A stretch of 64,000 nt of DNA, from NCBI RefSeq assembly GCF_006363895.1, contig NZ_CP040953.1; one strand, written 5' to 3'. Within the stretch, counting starts at the first letter, position 1. Each line of letters begins with the position of its first letter. This stretch comes from Methylopumilus universalis (GTDB lineage: Bacteria; Pseudomonadota; Gammaproteobacteria; Burkholderiales; Methylophilaceae). The translations under genes were made by a program, and so were the position numbers. The notes beneath the pieces were generated by a model. That model was not told the origin of the DNA, ran no database searches, and saw only the letters and a program-made list of their open reading frames with translations. Below, in pieces: positions 17,209-24,424 of the stretch.

Positions 17209-18012
17209 TTAATTAAACTCTAAGCCAATTTTTTTTGATTTTTCATAAGCAGCACGAGTAGCCTTTAAAAGCATTTCATTTAATTTATATGATTCAAGTT
17301 GCTTCAAGCCTTCTTCTGTTGTGCCACCTTTTGAAGCGACAGATAAAATGAGATTTTGAAGGTCATTTAATTGATCCAAAGCCAAATGAGATGAGCCGAG
17401 CAAAGTTTTGCCACATAATTTTTCAGCCTCATTTCTTGATAAGCCTAATTCAATCGCTGATTCAATAAATGCATTGAGAAAATAGAATATATAAGCCGGC
17501 CCACTTCCTGAGATTGCTGTAACAGCATCCATTTTAGATTCATCATCTAACCAAATAAACTCTCCAATGGCGCTCACAATTTCTTCGACCGCTAATTTGG
17601 TTTTTGTATCCAAAACTTCTTTGGTAAAAAGAGCCGTTACACCAAGCTGAATTTGAGCGCACACATTAGGCATAGACCTCACAATATTTTTATGACCGCG
17701 TGCCCACTTCCCAATGGATTCGATTTGAATACCTGCTGCAATAGATAAAATAAGTTGTTCGGAAATTTCAGTGGAAATTGATTTAAGAAGAGATTCAGCT
17801 TGTTGGGGCTTAACGGCAAGTACAATAATTTCATCTTTATCAATTTTTTTAAATTCCACCATTGAAGAAACTTTGAATTTATTCTCAATGACTAATCTTT
17901 TTTTACTATCAGATTCAATCACACGAATAAGCGCAGGACTATAATTTTTATTTAATAAGCCGCCAATTATAGCTGCAGCCATGTTTCCACCACCTAAAAA
18001 ACAAATATTCAA
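17209..18012 (-). CDS. proC: pyrroline-5-carboxylate reductase
   Basis: Last step of proline synthesis: NAD(P)H reduction of pyrroline-5-carboxylate. 267 residues, normal length. The N-terminal Rossmann motif FLGGGNMAAAIIGGL lies at 5-19, the AVKPQ segment follows, and the dimer-forming C-terminal helical domain contains ISGSGPAYIF and ASKGGTTEEGL. It overlaps the upstream yggS gene by 4 bases, a conserved yggS-proC pairing that links PLP homeostasis and proline synthesis. Confidence 0.97.
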   Translation of the reverse strand: MNICFLGGGNMAAAIIGGLLNKNYSPALIRVIESDSKKRLVIENKFKVSSMVEFKKIDKDEIIVLAVKPQQAESLLKSISTEISEQLILSIAAGIQIESIGKWARGHKNIVRSMPNVCAQIQLGVTALFTKEVLDTKTKLAVEEIVSAIGEFIWLDDESKMDAVTAISGSGPAYIFYFLNAFIESAIELGLSRNEAEKLCGKTLLGSSHLALDQLNDLQNLILSVASKGGTTEEGLKQLESYKLNEMLLKATRAAYEKSKKIGLEFN

Positions 18013-18725
18013 TTATCGTCCCCTTGAGTTTTCATTGCTCGCGCCCCAAAAATAGCGGTACCTACTCTAACAAGATTTGAACCATGCTCAATCGCTGGTT
18101 TGAAGTCATTTGACATTCCCATAGACAATGTATCAACAGTATCAATTTGATTTTTTAATTTGGAATAAAGCATATACATGGATTTAAATTCATTAATGAC
18201 TTGTTCGCTACTTTCTGTATTGGTAGGTATAGACATAATACCTCTTAGTTTAAGTTTAGGAAGTTCTTTGAGTGCGCTAACAAGATCCATTAAATGTGAT
18301 TGTGCATCATTCATCCCGATGCCGCTCTTAGTATCTTCGCCACTTGAATTAATTTGAATGCAGATATTTAAAGGGGGAGCATTTGAAGGTCGAAAATCAT
18401 TAAGAAGTTTCATGACTTTTATTCTATCTACGCTATGCACCCAATCGAAGTTTTCTGCGATAAGTCTACATTTATTACTTTGAATGGGCCCTAAAAAATG
18501 CCACTGAATTGCAAACTCTTCTAAATGTAATTTTTTATTAAGCGCTTCTTGAAGATAGTTTTCTCCAAAATTTATGATTCCGGCATTAAAGGCTTCAATA
18601 ATTTTATCAAAAGAATGACCCTTGCTTACGGCAACCAGAGTAACTTTCTCAGGAAAATTACTAATAGCAGCAGCCTCTAGAATGCTTTCATTGATTCGAG
18701 CAATGTTTGAAGAAATTGTAGGCAT
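18009..18725 (-). CDS. yggS: YggS/PLPBP pyridoxal-phosphate homeostasis protein
   Basis: Single-domain alanine-racemase-like barrel that binds pyridoxal phosphate without known catalytic activity and buffers cellular vitamin B6. 238 residues. PLP-binding Lys35 is in LVAVSKGHS, and the family segments FGENYLQEA, HFLGPIQSNK and SMGMSNDFKPAI are present; the Ser-Met-Gly-Met-Ser run contacts the phosphate. It overlaps proC by 4 bases and lies downstream of two tandem terminators that insulate it from the H1-like gene. Confidence 0.96.
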   Translation of the reverse strand: MPTISSNIARINESILEAAAISNFPEKVTLVAVSKGHSFDKIIEAFNAGIINFGENYLQEALNKKLHLEEFAIQWHFLGPIQSNKCRLIAENFDWVHSVDRIKVMKLLNDFRPSNAPPLNICIQINSSGEDTKSGIGMNDAQSHLMDLVSALKELPKLKLRGIMSIPTNTESSEQVINEFKSMYMLYSKLKNQIDTVDTLSMGMSNDFKPAIEHGSNLVRVGTAIFGARAMKTQGDDN

Positions 18726-18740
18726 TATTTAAAGAAAAAA

Positions 18741-18767
18741 ACCAAGCAAAAATGAAGTTTGCTTGGT
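18741..18767 (-). terminator. second hairpin terminator behind the H1-like gene
   Basis: Ten-base perfect arms (ACCAAGCAAA / TTTGCTTGGT) with a 7-base loop. The A-rich left flank gives a minus-strand T-tract, so it terminates transcripts coming from the H1-like gene. The T run on the right might also work on the plus strand. Confidence 0.8.
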
Positions 18768-18805
18768 TTTAGTTTGTTTAGCAACAAAGAACTTGCTAAT
18801 AAAAA

Positions 18806-18822
18806 CGGGACCTAAAGTCCCG
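18806..18822 (-). terminator. first hairpin terminator behind the H1-like gene
   Basis: GC-rich 6-base arms (CGGGAC / GTCCCG) with loop CTAAA, followed on the minus strand by TTTTTATT. It lies 6 bases beyond the H1-like stop codon. Together with 18741-18767 it makes a tandem terminator, consistent with a strongly expressed upstream gene. Confidence 0.85.
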
Positions 18823-18828
18823 TAATAT

Positions 18829-19203
18829 TTATTTCTTAGCTGCTGGTTTTCTCTTAGCTGCTGGTTTTCTCTTAGCTGCTGGTTTTCTAGCTGCTGGTTT
18901 TTTCTTAGCTGCTGGTTTTCTAGCTGCTGGTTTTTTCTTAGCAGCTGGTTTTTTCTTAGCAGCTGGTTTTCTAGCTGCTGGTTTTTTCTTAGCTGCTGGT
19001 TTTTTCTTAGCTGCTGGTTTTTTCTTAGCTGCTGGTTTTTTCTTAGCTGCTGGTTTTTTCTTAGCTGCTGGTTTTTTCTTAGCTGCTGGTTTTTTCTTAG
19101 CGCTAACTGATGTTGAAGGTTTAGAAATTGTTGCTGGAAGTGTGCTATTAGTTTCTGCTGGTTTTGAAGAACCAAAAATTGCTGAAATTAATTTTTTGAT
19201 CAT
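18829..19203 (-). CDS. histone H1-like Lys/Pro/Ala repeat protein
   Basis: A 124-residue, extremely basic protein. Residues 1-35 are a short mildly hydrophobic then Ser/Thr-rich head (MIKKLISAIFGSSKP...). Residues 36-122 are 15 tandem units: ten KKKPAA, three RKPAA and two KRKPAA, ending in KK. This resembles the C-terminal tail of eukaryotic histone H1 and bacterial H1-like proteins (AlgP, HctB, AlpA types), so nonspecific DNA or RNA compaction is likely, not proven. GGAG lies 9 bases before the ATG, a good promoter lies upstream and two terminators downstream, making it a separate gene. Another frame is open through the repeat but encodes an implausible Leu-Arg-Lys-Asn-Gln-Gln polymer. Confidence 0.85.
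   Translation of the reverse strand: MIKKLISAIFGSSKPAETNSTLPATISKPSTSVSAKKKPAAKKKPAAKKKPAAKKKPAAKKKPAAKKKPAAKKKPAARKPAAKKKPAAKKKPAARKPAAKKKPAARKPAAKRKPAAKRKPAAKK
18838..19098 (-). repeat. 15-unit tandem array, 18-base unit with 15-base variants
   Basis: Coding repeat inside the H1-like gene. Twelve units are 18 bases and three are 15 bases, the latter encoding RKPAA. Many adjacent 18-base units are identical at nucleotide level, for example the seven nearest the 5' end of the gene, which points to recent slippage or unequal exchange. Two units use a GCA instead of GCT codon, marking sub-lineages within the array. Confidence 0.95.
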
Positions 19204-19257
19204 TTAAAAATACTCCAAAGAATAAAAAAAATTTTTTTTACTGCAAATGCAAGTGTA

Positions 19258-19286
19258 AATATGGACTTGTTTTTAAACCTAGTCAA
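19258..19286 (-). promoter_or_regulatory. promoter of the H1-like gene
   Basis: On the minus strand TTGACT (19281-19286) is followed after 17 bases by CATATT (19258-19263), about 55 bases upstream of the ATG. The -35 matches 5 of 6 and the -10 matches 4 of 6 of the sigma-70 consensus. The A/T-rich untranslated leader includes an A8/T9 tract. Confidence 0.55.
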
Positions 19287-19314
19287 GTTTTTATTGCAAT
19301 TATTTTCATATTAC

Positions 19315-19328
19315 TTTTCGCGCGAAAA
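19315..19328. repeat. 14-base perfect palindrome
   Basis: TTTTCGCGCGAAAA reads identically on both strands, the most CG-rich spot in an otherwise A/T intergenic gap. It lies 30 bases beyond the pyrC' stop and about 30 bases upstream of the H1-like -35 box. It could be an operator or the short stem of a terminator; neither is demonstrated. Confidence 0.6.
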
Positions 19329-19357
19329 TTAGTTTTTTTATTTAATTTTTTAAATTT

Positions 19358-20635
19358 CTAAGTGCCAATAAAGACAATATTACCGTTAAAAAAAGTACTC
19401 GATACTTTTCCAGTAAAATTTTGGTTCAAAAATGGTGTATTTTTACCTTCACTAATTAAAGTTTTTGAATTTATTTCCCATGAATGTTCGGGGTTAAATA
19501 TACAAATATCTGCATCCGAATTAACCGAGAGACTTCCCTTATTAATTTCCAAAATGCTTGAAGGCTGATTCGTTATTTTATTGATTAGCAAGCCTAAGTC
19601 TATTTTGTAATCCTCGGATAGCTTGTATACAAGAGGCATCAGAAGCTCTACGCTTGATGCACCATATTCAGACTCGGCGAAAGGTTTTAACTTATTATCT
19701 TCATTTACTGGTGAATGGTCTGAACATATTGCATCAATTGTGCCGTCAATAATTGAATCAATAATCTTCATTCGATCAGATTCTCTTCTTAAAGGAGGCT
19801 TTAAAAAACAGTTAGTGTTAAAGAAGCCAATATCATTGTCTGTAAGAAAAATTTGATGGATAGAAACGTCACAAGTTACATTGACACCATTTTTTTTAGC
19901 TATTTTTATTAAATTTAATCCATCAGCAGTTGATATTTTATTCAAATGAATCTTCGTTTTGGTTAAATGAGCTATTTCCAGTATTTTATTAATAGCAGTA
20001 GTTTCACTTATGCTTTGAATACCTTTTAATCCAAGTCGAGTTGAGATTTCACCGGCATTTATAATGCCTTTTTCTGATAAATAAGCATCCTCTGCTCTTA
20101 AAAATGCTTTTAAATTGAATGTGGAGAGATATTGAAATGATCTATATAAAACTTCAGTGTCTTGTATTGGCTTTTCTGCTTGAGAAAAACCAATACACCC
20201 AGATTCGTATAAATCGTTTATTTCGGTTAATAATTTCCCATTCAATTTTTGAGTGAGAGCTCCAAGAGGATATACATTACCTAATTTAAGTGCCTCTGAT
20301 TTATTCTTTAGCATTTTTACAAGGCCTGGCTCATCTAGAATCGGCGTTGTGTCTGGAGGACAAACCATGCCAGTGACTCCACCAGCATTTGCAGCTTTCA
20401 TTTCACTTTCTAATGTTGACTTATATTGGTTGCCTGGCTCTCTTAAATTTAATTGAAGGTCAATAATGCCTGGTATAACTATTTTTTTTGAGGCGTCAAT
20501 TATCTGCTTTGCTTTTTTTGAGTCTAAATTTTTATTTAGCTCCGTAATTTTTCCATCTACAACCAATATATCTAATATGTCATCTATATTATTTTTTGGG
20601 TCAATCACTCGACCATTTTTGATTAGAATACTCAT
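19358..20635 (-). CDS. pyrC': inactive dihydroorotase-like subunit PyrC'
   Basis: 425-residue class I dihydroorotase fold lacking its metal site. The HxH of the first barrel strand (normally DLHVHLREPG) is Gln61-x-Asn63 in DLQLNLREPG, and the HVST His is Lys233 in HLNKIST. His260 and Asp306 (SDHSP) remain. Known PyrC' proteins are structural partners of aspartate carbamoyltransferase and do not cleave dihydroorotate; that role is inferred here. The start overlaps the pyrB stop by 4 bases, ensuring stoichiometric synthesis. A true PyrC must be encoded elsewhere. Start at the ATG at 20635 gives the family N-terminus MSILIKNGRVIDP. Confidence 0.92.
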   Translation of the reverse strand: MSILIKNGRVIDPKNNIDDILDILVVDGKITELNKNLDSKKAKQIIDASKKIVIPGIIDLQLNLREPGNQYKSTLESEMKAANAGGVTGMVCPPDTTPILDEPGLVKMLKNKSEALKLGNVYPLGALTQKLNGKLLTEINDLYESGCIGFSQAEKPIQDTEVLYRSFQYLSTFNLKAFLRAEDAYLSEKGIINAGEISTRLGLKGIQSISETTAINKILEIAHLTKTKIHLNKISTADGLNLIKIAKKNGVNVTCDVSIHQIFLTDNDIGFFNTNCFLKPPLRRESDRMKIIDSIIDGTIDAICSDHSPVNEDNKLKPFAESEYGASSVELLMPLVYKLSEDYKIDLGLLINKITNQPSSILEINKGSLSVNSDADICIFNPEHSWEINSKTLISEGKNTPFLNQNFTGKVSSTFFNGNIVFIGT

Positions 20636-21585
20636 GAATGTTGTCCAGCTAAAATTGCCATCACAGCCATTCTTACAGCTATACCAAAAGTCACTTGGGG
20701 AAGGATGACAGATTGCTCACTGTCAGCTACTACTGAATCAATTTCAACCCCTCTATTCATTGGACCCGGATGCATAACTATTGCATCTTTTTTCGCCAAA
20801 TCTAATCGCGCTTGATTTAATCCATAAGTTTTGAAGTATTCTTCTTGGGAAGGCAACATGATTCCATCCATTCTTTCATTTTGAATCCTTAGCATCATAA
20901 TCACATCTACATCTTTAAGTCCTTTGTCGATATCGTAAAAAACATGTACCCCTAGCTTTTCAATTTCATCGGGAAGTAATGTTTTGGGAGCAATCACTCT
21001 GACTTCAGGAACGCCCAGTATATTTAATGCGTGAATATTAGATCGTGCAACCCTAGAATTTAGAATATCTCCGACGATAGCCACTTTTAGCTTATTAAAG
21101 TTTGTTTTGTATTTTCTTATAGTAAAAGCATCAAGAAGACCTTGGGTGGGGTGGGAGTGATTTCCGTCACCTGCATTAATAATGTGAATATTTGGCTTTA
21201 CATGAGATGCGATAAAATGAGCTGCGCCTGATGATGAATGCCTTACAACAAAAATATCTGCATTCATAGCAATCAAATTATTGATTGTATCTAAAACAGT
21301 TTCACCCTTAGATTGAGACGAGGTAGCAACATTTAGGTTAATAACATCAGCAGAGAGTCTTTTGGCGGCAATCTCGAAAGTAGTTCTAGTTCTTGTGCTA
21401 TTTTCAAAGAAAACATTACATACTGTTTTGCCTCTTAAAATAGGAACTTTTTTAACATCTCTCTCGCCTATTTTTAAGAATGATTCCGCTGTATCCAAGA
21501 TTTGGATAATTTTATCTTTTGACAAACCTTCAATAGATAAAAGATGATTTAAATTGCCTTTATTATTTAGCTGGGGATTAAACAT
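20632..21585 (-). CDS. pyrB: aspartate carbamoyltransferase catalytic subunit
   Basis: Forms carbamoyl aspartate, the committed step of pyrimidine synthesis. 317 residues. The carbamoyl-phosphate loop FENSTRTRTTFE, the HSHPTQGLLD segment and the C-terminal HPGPMNRGVEI motif are all present. It overlaps pyrR by 8 bases and PyrC' by 4, the arrangement of PyrB/PyrC' dodecameric ATCases of pseudomonads. No PyrI gene is visible, which agrees with this type. Confidence 0.97.
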   Translation of the reverse strand: MFNPQLNNKGNLNHLLSIEGLSKDKIIQILDTAESFLKIGERDVKKVPILRGKTVCNVFFENSTRTRTTFEIAAKRLSADVINLNVATSSQSKGETVLDTINNLIAMNADIFVVRHSSSGAAHFIASHVKPNIHIINAGDGNHSHPTQGLLDAFTIRKYKTNFNKLKVAIVGDILNSRVARSNIHALNILGVPEVRVIAPKTLLPDEIEKLGVHVFYDIDKGLKDVDVIMMLRIQNERMDGIMLPSQEEYFKTYGLNQARLDLAKKDAIVMHPGPMNRGVEIDSVVADSEQSVILPQVTFGIAVRMAVMAILAGQHS

Positions 21586-22078
21586 GAGATTCCTTTAGCT
21601 GAAAGGCAAATTTTTTATTCTCATCCAATATAAGCTCTAAATGTTGATCTTTATTGAGGCTAATTTTTTCGATACAAATCTGCGGAGCAATAGGAAGCTC
21701 TTGCTCATTTCTGTCAATTAAAACAGCTAGTGTAATTTTGTCAGGTCTTCCATAATCAAAAATTTCATTCATGGCAGCTCTTACAGTTCTTCCTGAAGAA
21801 AACACATCATCAATAAGAATAATATGCTTGCCATTAATTTCCGTATCAATTTTTGAAGGCTTGTTTTTTATTTTTAAGCCGCGACTGGAAAAATCATCCC
21901 TATAGAAAGATGTATCAATTGAGCCTGTTGCGACGGTATTTCTTAAGTCAGGTAAAATTTTTTGAAGAATAAGTTCCCCACCGCGCTGCACACCAATAAG
22001 AACAGTGTTGTCATCAATAACTTCATTGATTTTATTTTTTAGGCTTTCTATAAGATTTTCTGCGTTAGGTAGATTCAT
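21578..22078 (-). CDS. pyrR: PyrR pyrimidine regulator / uracil phosphoribosyltransferase
   Basis: 166-residue type I phosphoribosyltransferase. The PRPP loop IDDVFSSGRTVRAAM is intact, as are GVQRGGELI and the flexible hood region. In Gram-positives PyrR controls attenuation by binding pyr mRNA; in proteobacteria it may only salvage uracil. I see no leader hairpin of the PyrR-binding type upstream of ruvX, so attenuation is not supported here. It overlaps pyrB by 8 bases and starts 8 bases after ruvX. Confidence 0.93.
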   Translation of the reverse strand: MNLPNAENLIESLKNKINEVIDDNTVLIGVQRGGELILQKILPDLRNTVATGSIDTSFYRDDFSSRGLKIKNKPSKIDTEINGKHIILIDDVFSSGRTVRAAMNEIFDYGRPDKITLAVLIDRNEQELPIAPQICIEKISLNKDQHLELILDENKKFAFQLKESHV

Positions 22079-22086
22079 TTTTTAAC

Positions 22087-22539
22087 TTAAATTTGATCAA
22101 GATAAGATTGTAAAATAATTTTGGCAGCTATCTGGTCAATTAATAGTTTCTTTTTCTTTACATCAATTTTTTTATCTTTAAGCTCATGACTAGCTTCTAT
22201 TGAAGTATAGCGTTCATCAATAAGATGAGTGGGGAGTGAGTATTTTTCCTCTAGTTGCTTGGCGAATTTTTTAGATAGATTAGTGACTTTATGTTCAGAC
22301 CCGTCTACATTAAATGGAACCCCAACAACAATAGATACAGGCATCCATTCTTCCATAATTTTTTGAATAGCTTCGAATTTTTGATTATTCGTTGCAGATT
22401 CGATTGTTATTAAAGCCTGAGCTGTCTTGGATACATTGTTTCCAATCGCAACCCCTATGCGCCGTTGTCCAAAATCAAATCCTATGATATTCCCTTCTCT
22501 TTGCTTACTAATCACTTGATGATTTTCAATATTTAACAT
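22087..22539 (-). CDS. ruvX: RuvX/YqgF RNase H-like endonuclease (16S rRNA maturation)
   Basis: 150-residue YqgF-family protein with an RNase H-like fold, required for 16S rRNA 5'-end processing and annotated as a putative Holliday junction resolvase. The first acidic residue is in IIGFDFGQRRIGVAIG, and the later acidic segments VVGVPFNVDGS and DERYTS are conserved. Start at 22539 gives a 17-residue lead; a shorter start is not obvious. An inverted repeat (22553-22559 / 22568-22574, loop 8) precedes it. It heads the pyr cluster ruvX-pyrR-pyrB-pyrC'. Confidence 0.92.
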   Translation of the reverse strand: MLNIENHQVISKQREGNIIGFDFGQRRIGVAIGNNVSKTAQALITIESATNNQKFEAIQKIMEEWMPVSIVVGVPFNVDGSEHKVTNLSKKFAKQLEEKYSLPTHLIDERYTSIEASHELKDKKIDVKKKKLLIDQIAAKIILQSYLDQI

Positions 22540-22601
22540 GGTAATTTGGTCGAGCTTAATTCTAAATTTAAGCTAACAAGGGAAGTTTTTTTCGAAAAAA
22601 A

Positions 22602-22620
22602 AACTGACATGAAGTCAGTT
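22602..22620 (-). terminator. hairpin terminator of the ribE-ribBX unit
   Basis: Seven-base arms (AACTGAC / GTCAGTT) with a 5-base loop; on the minus strand a run of nine T follows. It lies 78 bases beyond the ribBX stop in the 158-base gap before ruvX, which otherwise shows only the small inverted repeat next to ruvX. Confidence 0.85.
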
Positions 22621-22697
22621 TGACAGTGTGCTTTAAAATTATTTTTTCTATAATTTTTCAATGTCGCCATTCTAGCATAATTTATTAATGACACATA

Positions 22698-23780
22698 TTA
22701 ATTTTCTAAATAACCTGTAATTTCAAGTCCAAAGCCAATCATGCTTGGCATCTTTCTTGGAGCGGAAAGTAGCTTCATTTTTCTAACTCCTAAATCTACC
22801 AGTATTTGAGACCCAATCCCATAATTTCTTAAATCATTATGACTCTTAAGTGGCAGGGTGTTTTCTGTTTTTAAAATATTTAGAAGATCATTGGTGTTTG
22901 TGTTGTGGTTTATAAAGACCAATACACCGCCATCCTCACTTATTTTTTTGATAGCCTTCAAAGCATTCCATGAGTGTTTTTTGTCTTCTATATCTAAAAG
23001 ATCTATCACCGATAAAGGTTCATGCACTCTTACAATAGTTTCTTTATCTTTTTGAATTTCGCCCTTAACAAGTGCGATATGAGTTTCTTCTAAGATTTTG
23101 TCTTTATATAAAATTAATTTCATTTCGCCATAAGGCGTTAAGATGTTTTTTTCGATTAATTTTTCGATTAATTTTTCATTTTTTCTTCGGTATTCGATGA
23201 GATCTGCAATTGTTCCAATTTTAATATTATGCTGCTCTGAAAATTTAATTAAATCTGGAAGTCTTGCCATATTTCCATCTTCATTAAGAATCTCACATAT
23301 CACTGATGCTGATTCAAGGCCTGCAAGATGAGCAAGATCACATCCAGCTTCAGTATGGCCAGCCCTAACAAGCACGCCACCTTTTTTAGATATTAATGGG
23401 AATATGTGGCCGGGCCTTACAATACTTTTTGAAGTGGCATTTTTATGAATTGCAGCTTTAATCGTAGTGGCTCTGTCGTTTGCTGAAATTCCAGTAGTGA
23501 CACCTTCAGCAGCTTCAATAGATACCGTAAAGTTAGTCCCTAAACGAGTTTCGTTTTCTTGAACCATAAGGGGCAATTCGAGCATTTTGCATTTCTCTTC
23601 TGTCAGCGTGAGACAAATAAGGCCGCGTCCGAATTTAGACATAAAATTAATATGATCTGAATTAGCAAATTCAGCTGCAAGAACGAGATCACCTTCATTT
23701 TCTCTATTTTCCTCATCTACAAGGATAACCATTTTGCCTTGTTTTATATCTTCAATAATTTCAACTATAGGACGTATCAT
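22698..23780 (-). CDS. ribBX: RibBX: DHBP synthase with degenerate GTP cyclohydrolase II domain
   Basis: N-terminal half (about 1-200) is a complete 3,4-dihydroxy-2-butanone-4-phosphate synthase: DEENRENEGDLV near 22-33, TNFTVSIEA, RPGHIFPL and RAGHTEAGCDLA. The C-terminal half resembles GTP cyclohydrolase II in fold but lacks the zinc motif; VRVHEPLSVIDLLDI replaces the usual segment with three Cys and GD. The second ring-opening activity is therefore not expected. This matches the RibBX form known from proteobacteria. A local duplication KLIEKLIEK marks the linker. It ends 78 bases before a terminator and follows ribE by 7 bases. Confidence 0.92.
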   Translation of the reverse strand: MIRPIVEIIEDIKQGKMVILVDEENRENEGDLVLAAEFANSDHINFMSKFGRGLICLTLTEEKCKMLELPLMVQENETRLGTNFTVSIEAAEGVTTGISANDRATTIKAAIHKNATSKSIVRPGHIFPLISKKGGVLVRAGHTEAGCDLAHLAGLESASVICEILNEDGNMARLPDLIKFSEQHNIKIGTIADLIEYRRKNEKLIEKLIEKNILTPYGEMKLILYKDKILEETHIALVKGEIQKDKETIVRVHEPLSVIDLLDIEDKKHSWNALKAIKKISEDGGVLVFINHNTNTNDLLNILKTENTLPLKSHNDLRNYGIGSQILVDLGVRKMKLLSAPRKMPSMIGFGLEITGYLEN

Positions 23781-23787
23781 CTATTCT

Positions 23788-24375
23788 TTATTTTCTTTTG
23801 AGGATGTTTTCAAGGTATCTGGCAATCAAATCTACTTCAATATTAACTTCACTTCCCTTGGTTAGATTTCCTAAATTAGTTTCCTTAAGGGTAAATGGAA
23901 TGATGTTTACTTTAAAAGTATCATTTTTAATTGAGTTTACTGTAAGGCTTACGCCATTTATTGCAACAGATCCCTTTTCAGCAATAAATTTTAGTAGTTT
24001 TTTAGGGGGCTTGATTTCTAAAATCCAACATTGGCTATTAGTTTTAATGCTATTGATTTTTGCTATACCATCAATATGACCTGTAACAAAATGGCCGCCT
24101 ACTTTTCCATTATATAAAACGGCACTCTCTAAATTTACTAGAGATTTTTCAGTGAAAGATATAGTTCTTTTTAATGTTTCTTCGGATACATGAAATATAA
24201 ATTGATTATTTTGTTTTTTCTGAATGGTAAGGCATACCCCATTGATAGATATACTATCGCCCAAGTTGCTTGCCCCCATTTTATTAGCTTTATAGGCCAC
24301 AGTAATGCGAGCATCTTTTTTTAAAGATTCAATTTTTTTTATTGAGCCAATGGATTGAATTATGCCTGTAAACAT
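23788..24375 (-). CDS. ribE: riboflavin synthase alpha chain
   Basis: Dismutates two 6,7-dimethyl-8-ribityllumazines to riboflavin plus a pyrimidine. 195 residues made of two lumazine-binding barrels: the first starts MFTGIIQSIGSI with GDSISINGVCLT, and the second has GHFVTGHIDGIA and GSVAINGVSLTVN. It lies upstream of ribBX. Only 22 bases separate it from the first possible lolC start, so no FMN riboswitch fits; control may involve the inverted repeat at 24382-24417. Confidence 0.95.
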   Translation of the reverse strand: MFTGIIQSIGSIKKIESLKKDARITVAYKANKMGASNLGDSISINGVCLTIQKKQNNQFIFHVSEETLKRTISFTEKSLVNLESAVLYNGKVGGHFVTGHIDGIAKINSIKTNSQCWILEIKPPKKLLKFIAEKGSVAINGVSLTVNSIKNDTFKVNIIPFTLKETNLGNLTKGSEVNIEVDLIARYLENILKRK

Positions 24376-24381
24376 AAGGTG

Positions 24382-24417
24382 ATTTTATCAGATTAGAATG
24401 TATAACCCTGATAAAAT
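24382..24417. repeat. inverted repeat between ribE and lolC
   Basis: Two perfect 10-base arms (ATTTTATCAG at 24382-24391 and CTGATAAAAT at 24408-24417) enclose 16 bases that contain TATAAC. The left arm starts 7 bases upstream of the ribE ATG. The right arm ends 7 bases before the preferred lolC ATG. Size and position fit a dimeric regulator site acting on both genes, or a 5' hairpin. Confidence 0.75.
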
Positions 24418-24424
24418 AAAGCAA

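Noticed and set aside
18729..19175. A second open frame through the KKKPAA repeat, encoding a Leu-Arg-Lys-Asn-Gln-Gln polymer of 148 residues
   Set aside because: It is open only because the 18-base repeat has no stop in that frame. The H1-like frame has the better start, ribosome site and known family composition.
22540..22697. PyrR-type attenuator or rib-type riboswitch in the gap before ruvX
   Set aside because: The gap contains a plain terminator for ribBX and a small inverted repeat; no PyrR-binding loop or RFN-like conserved segments are seen.
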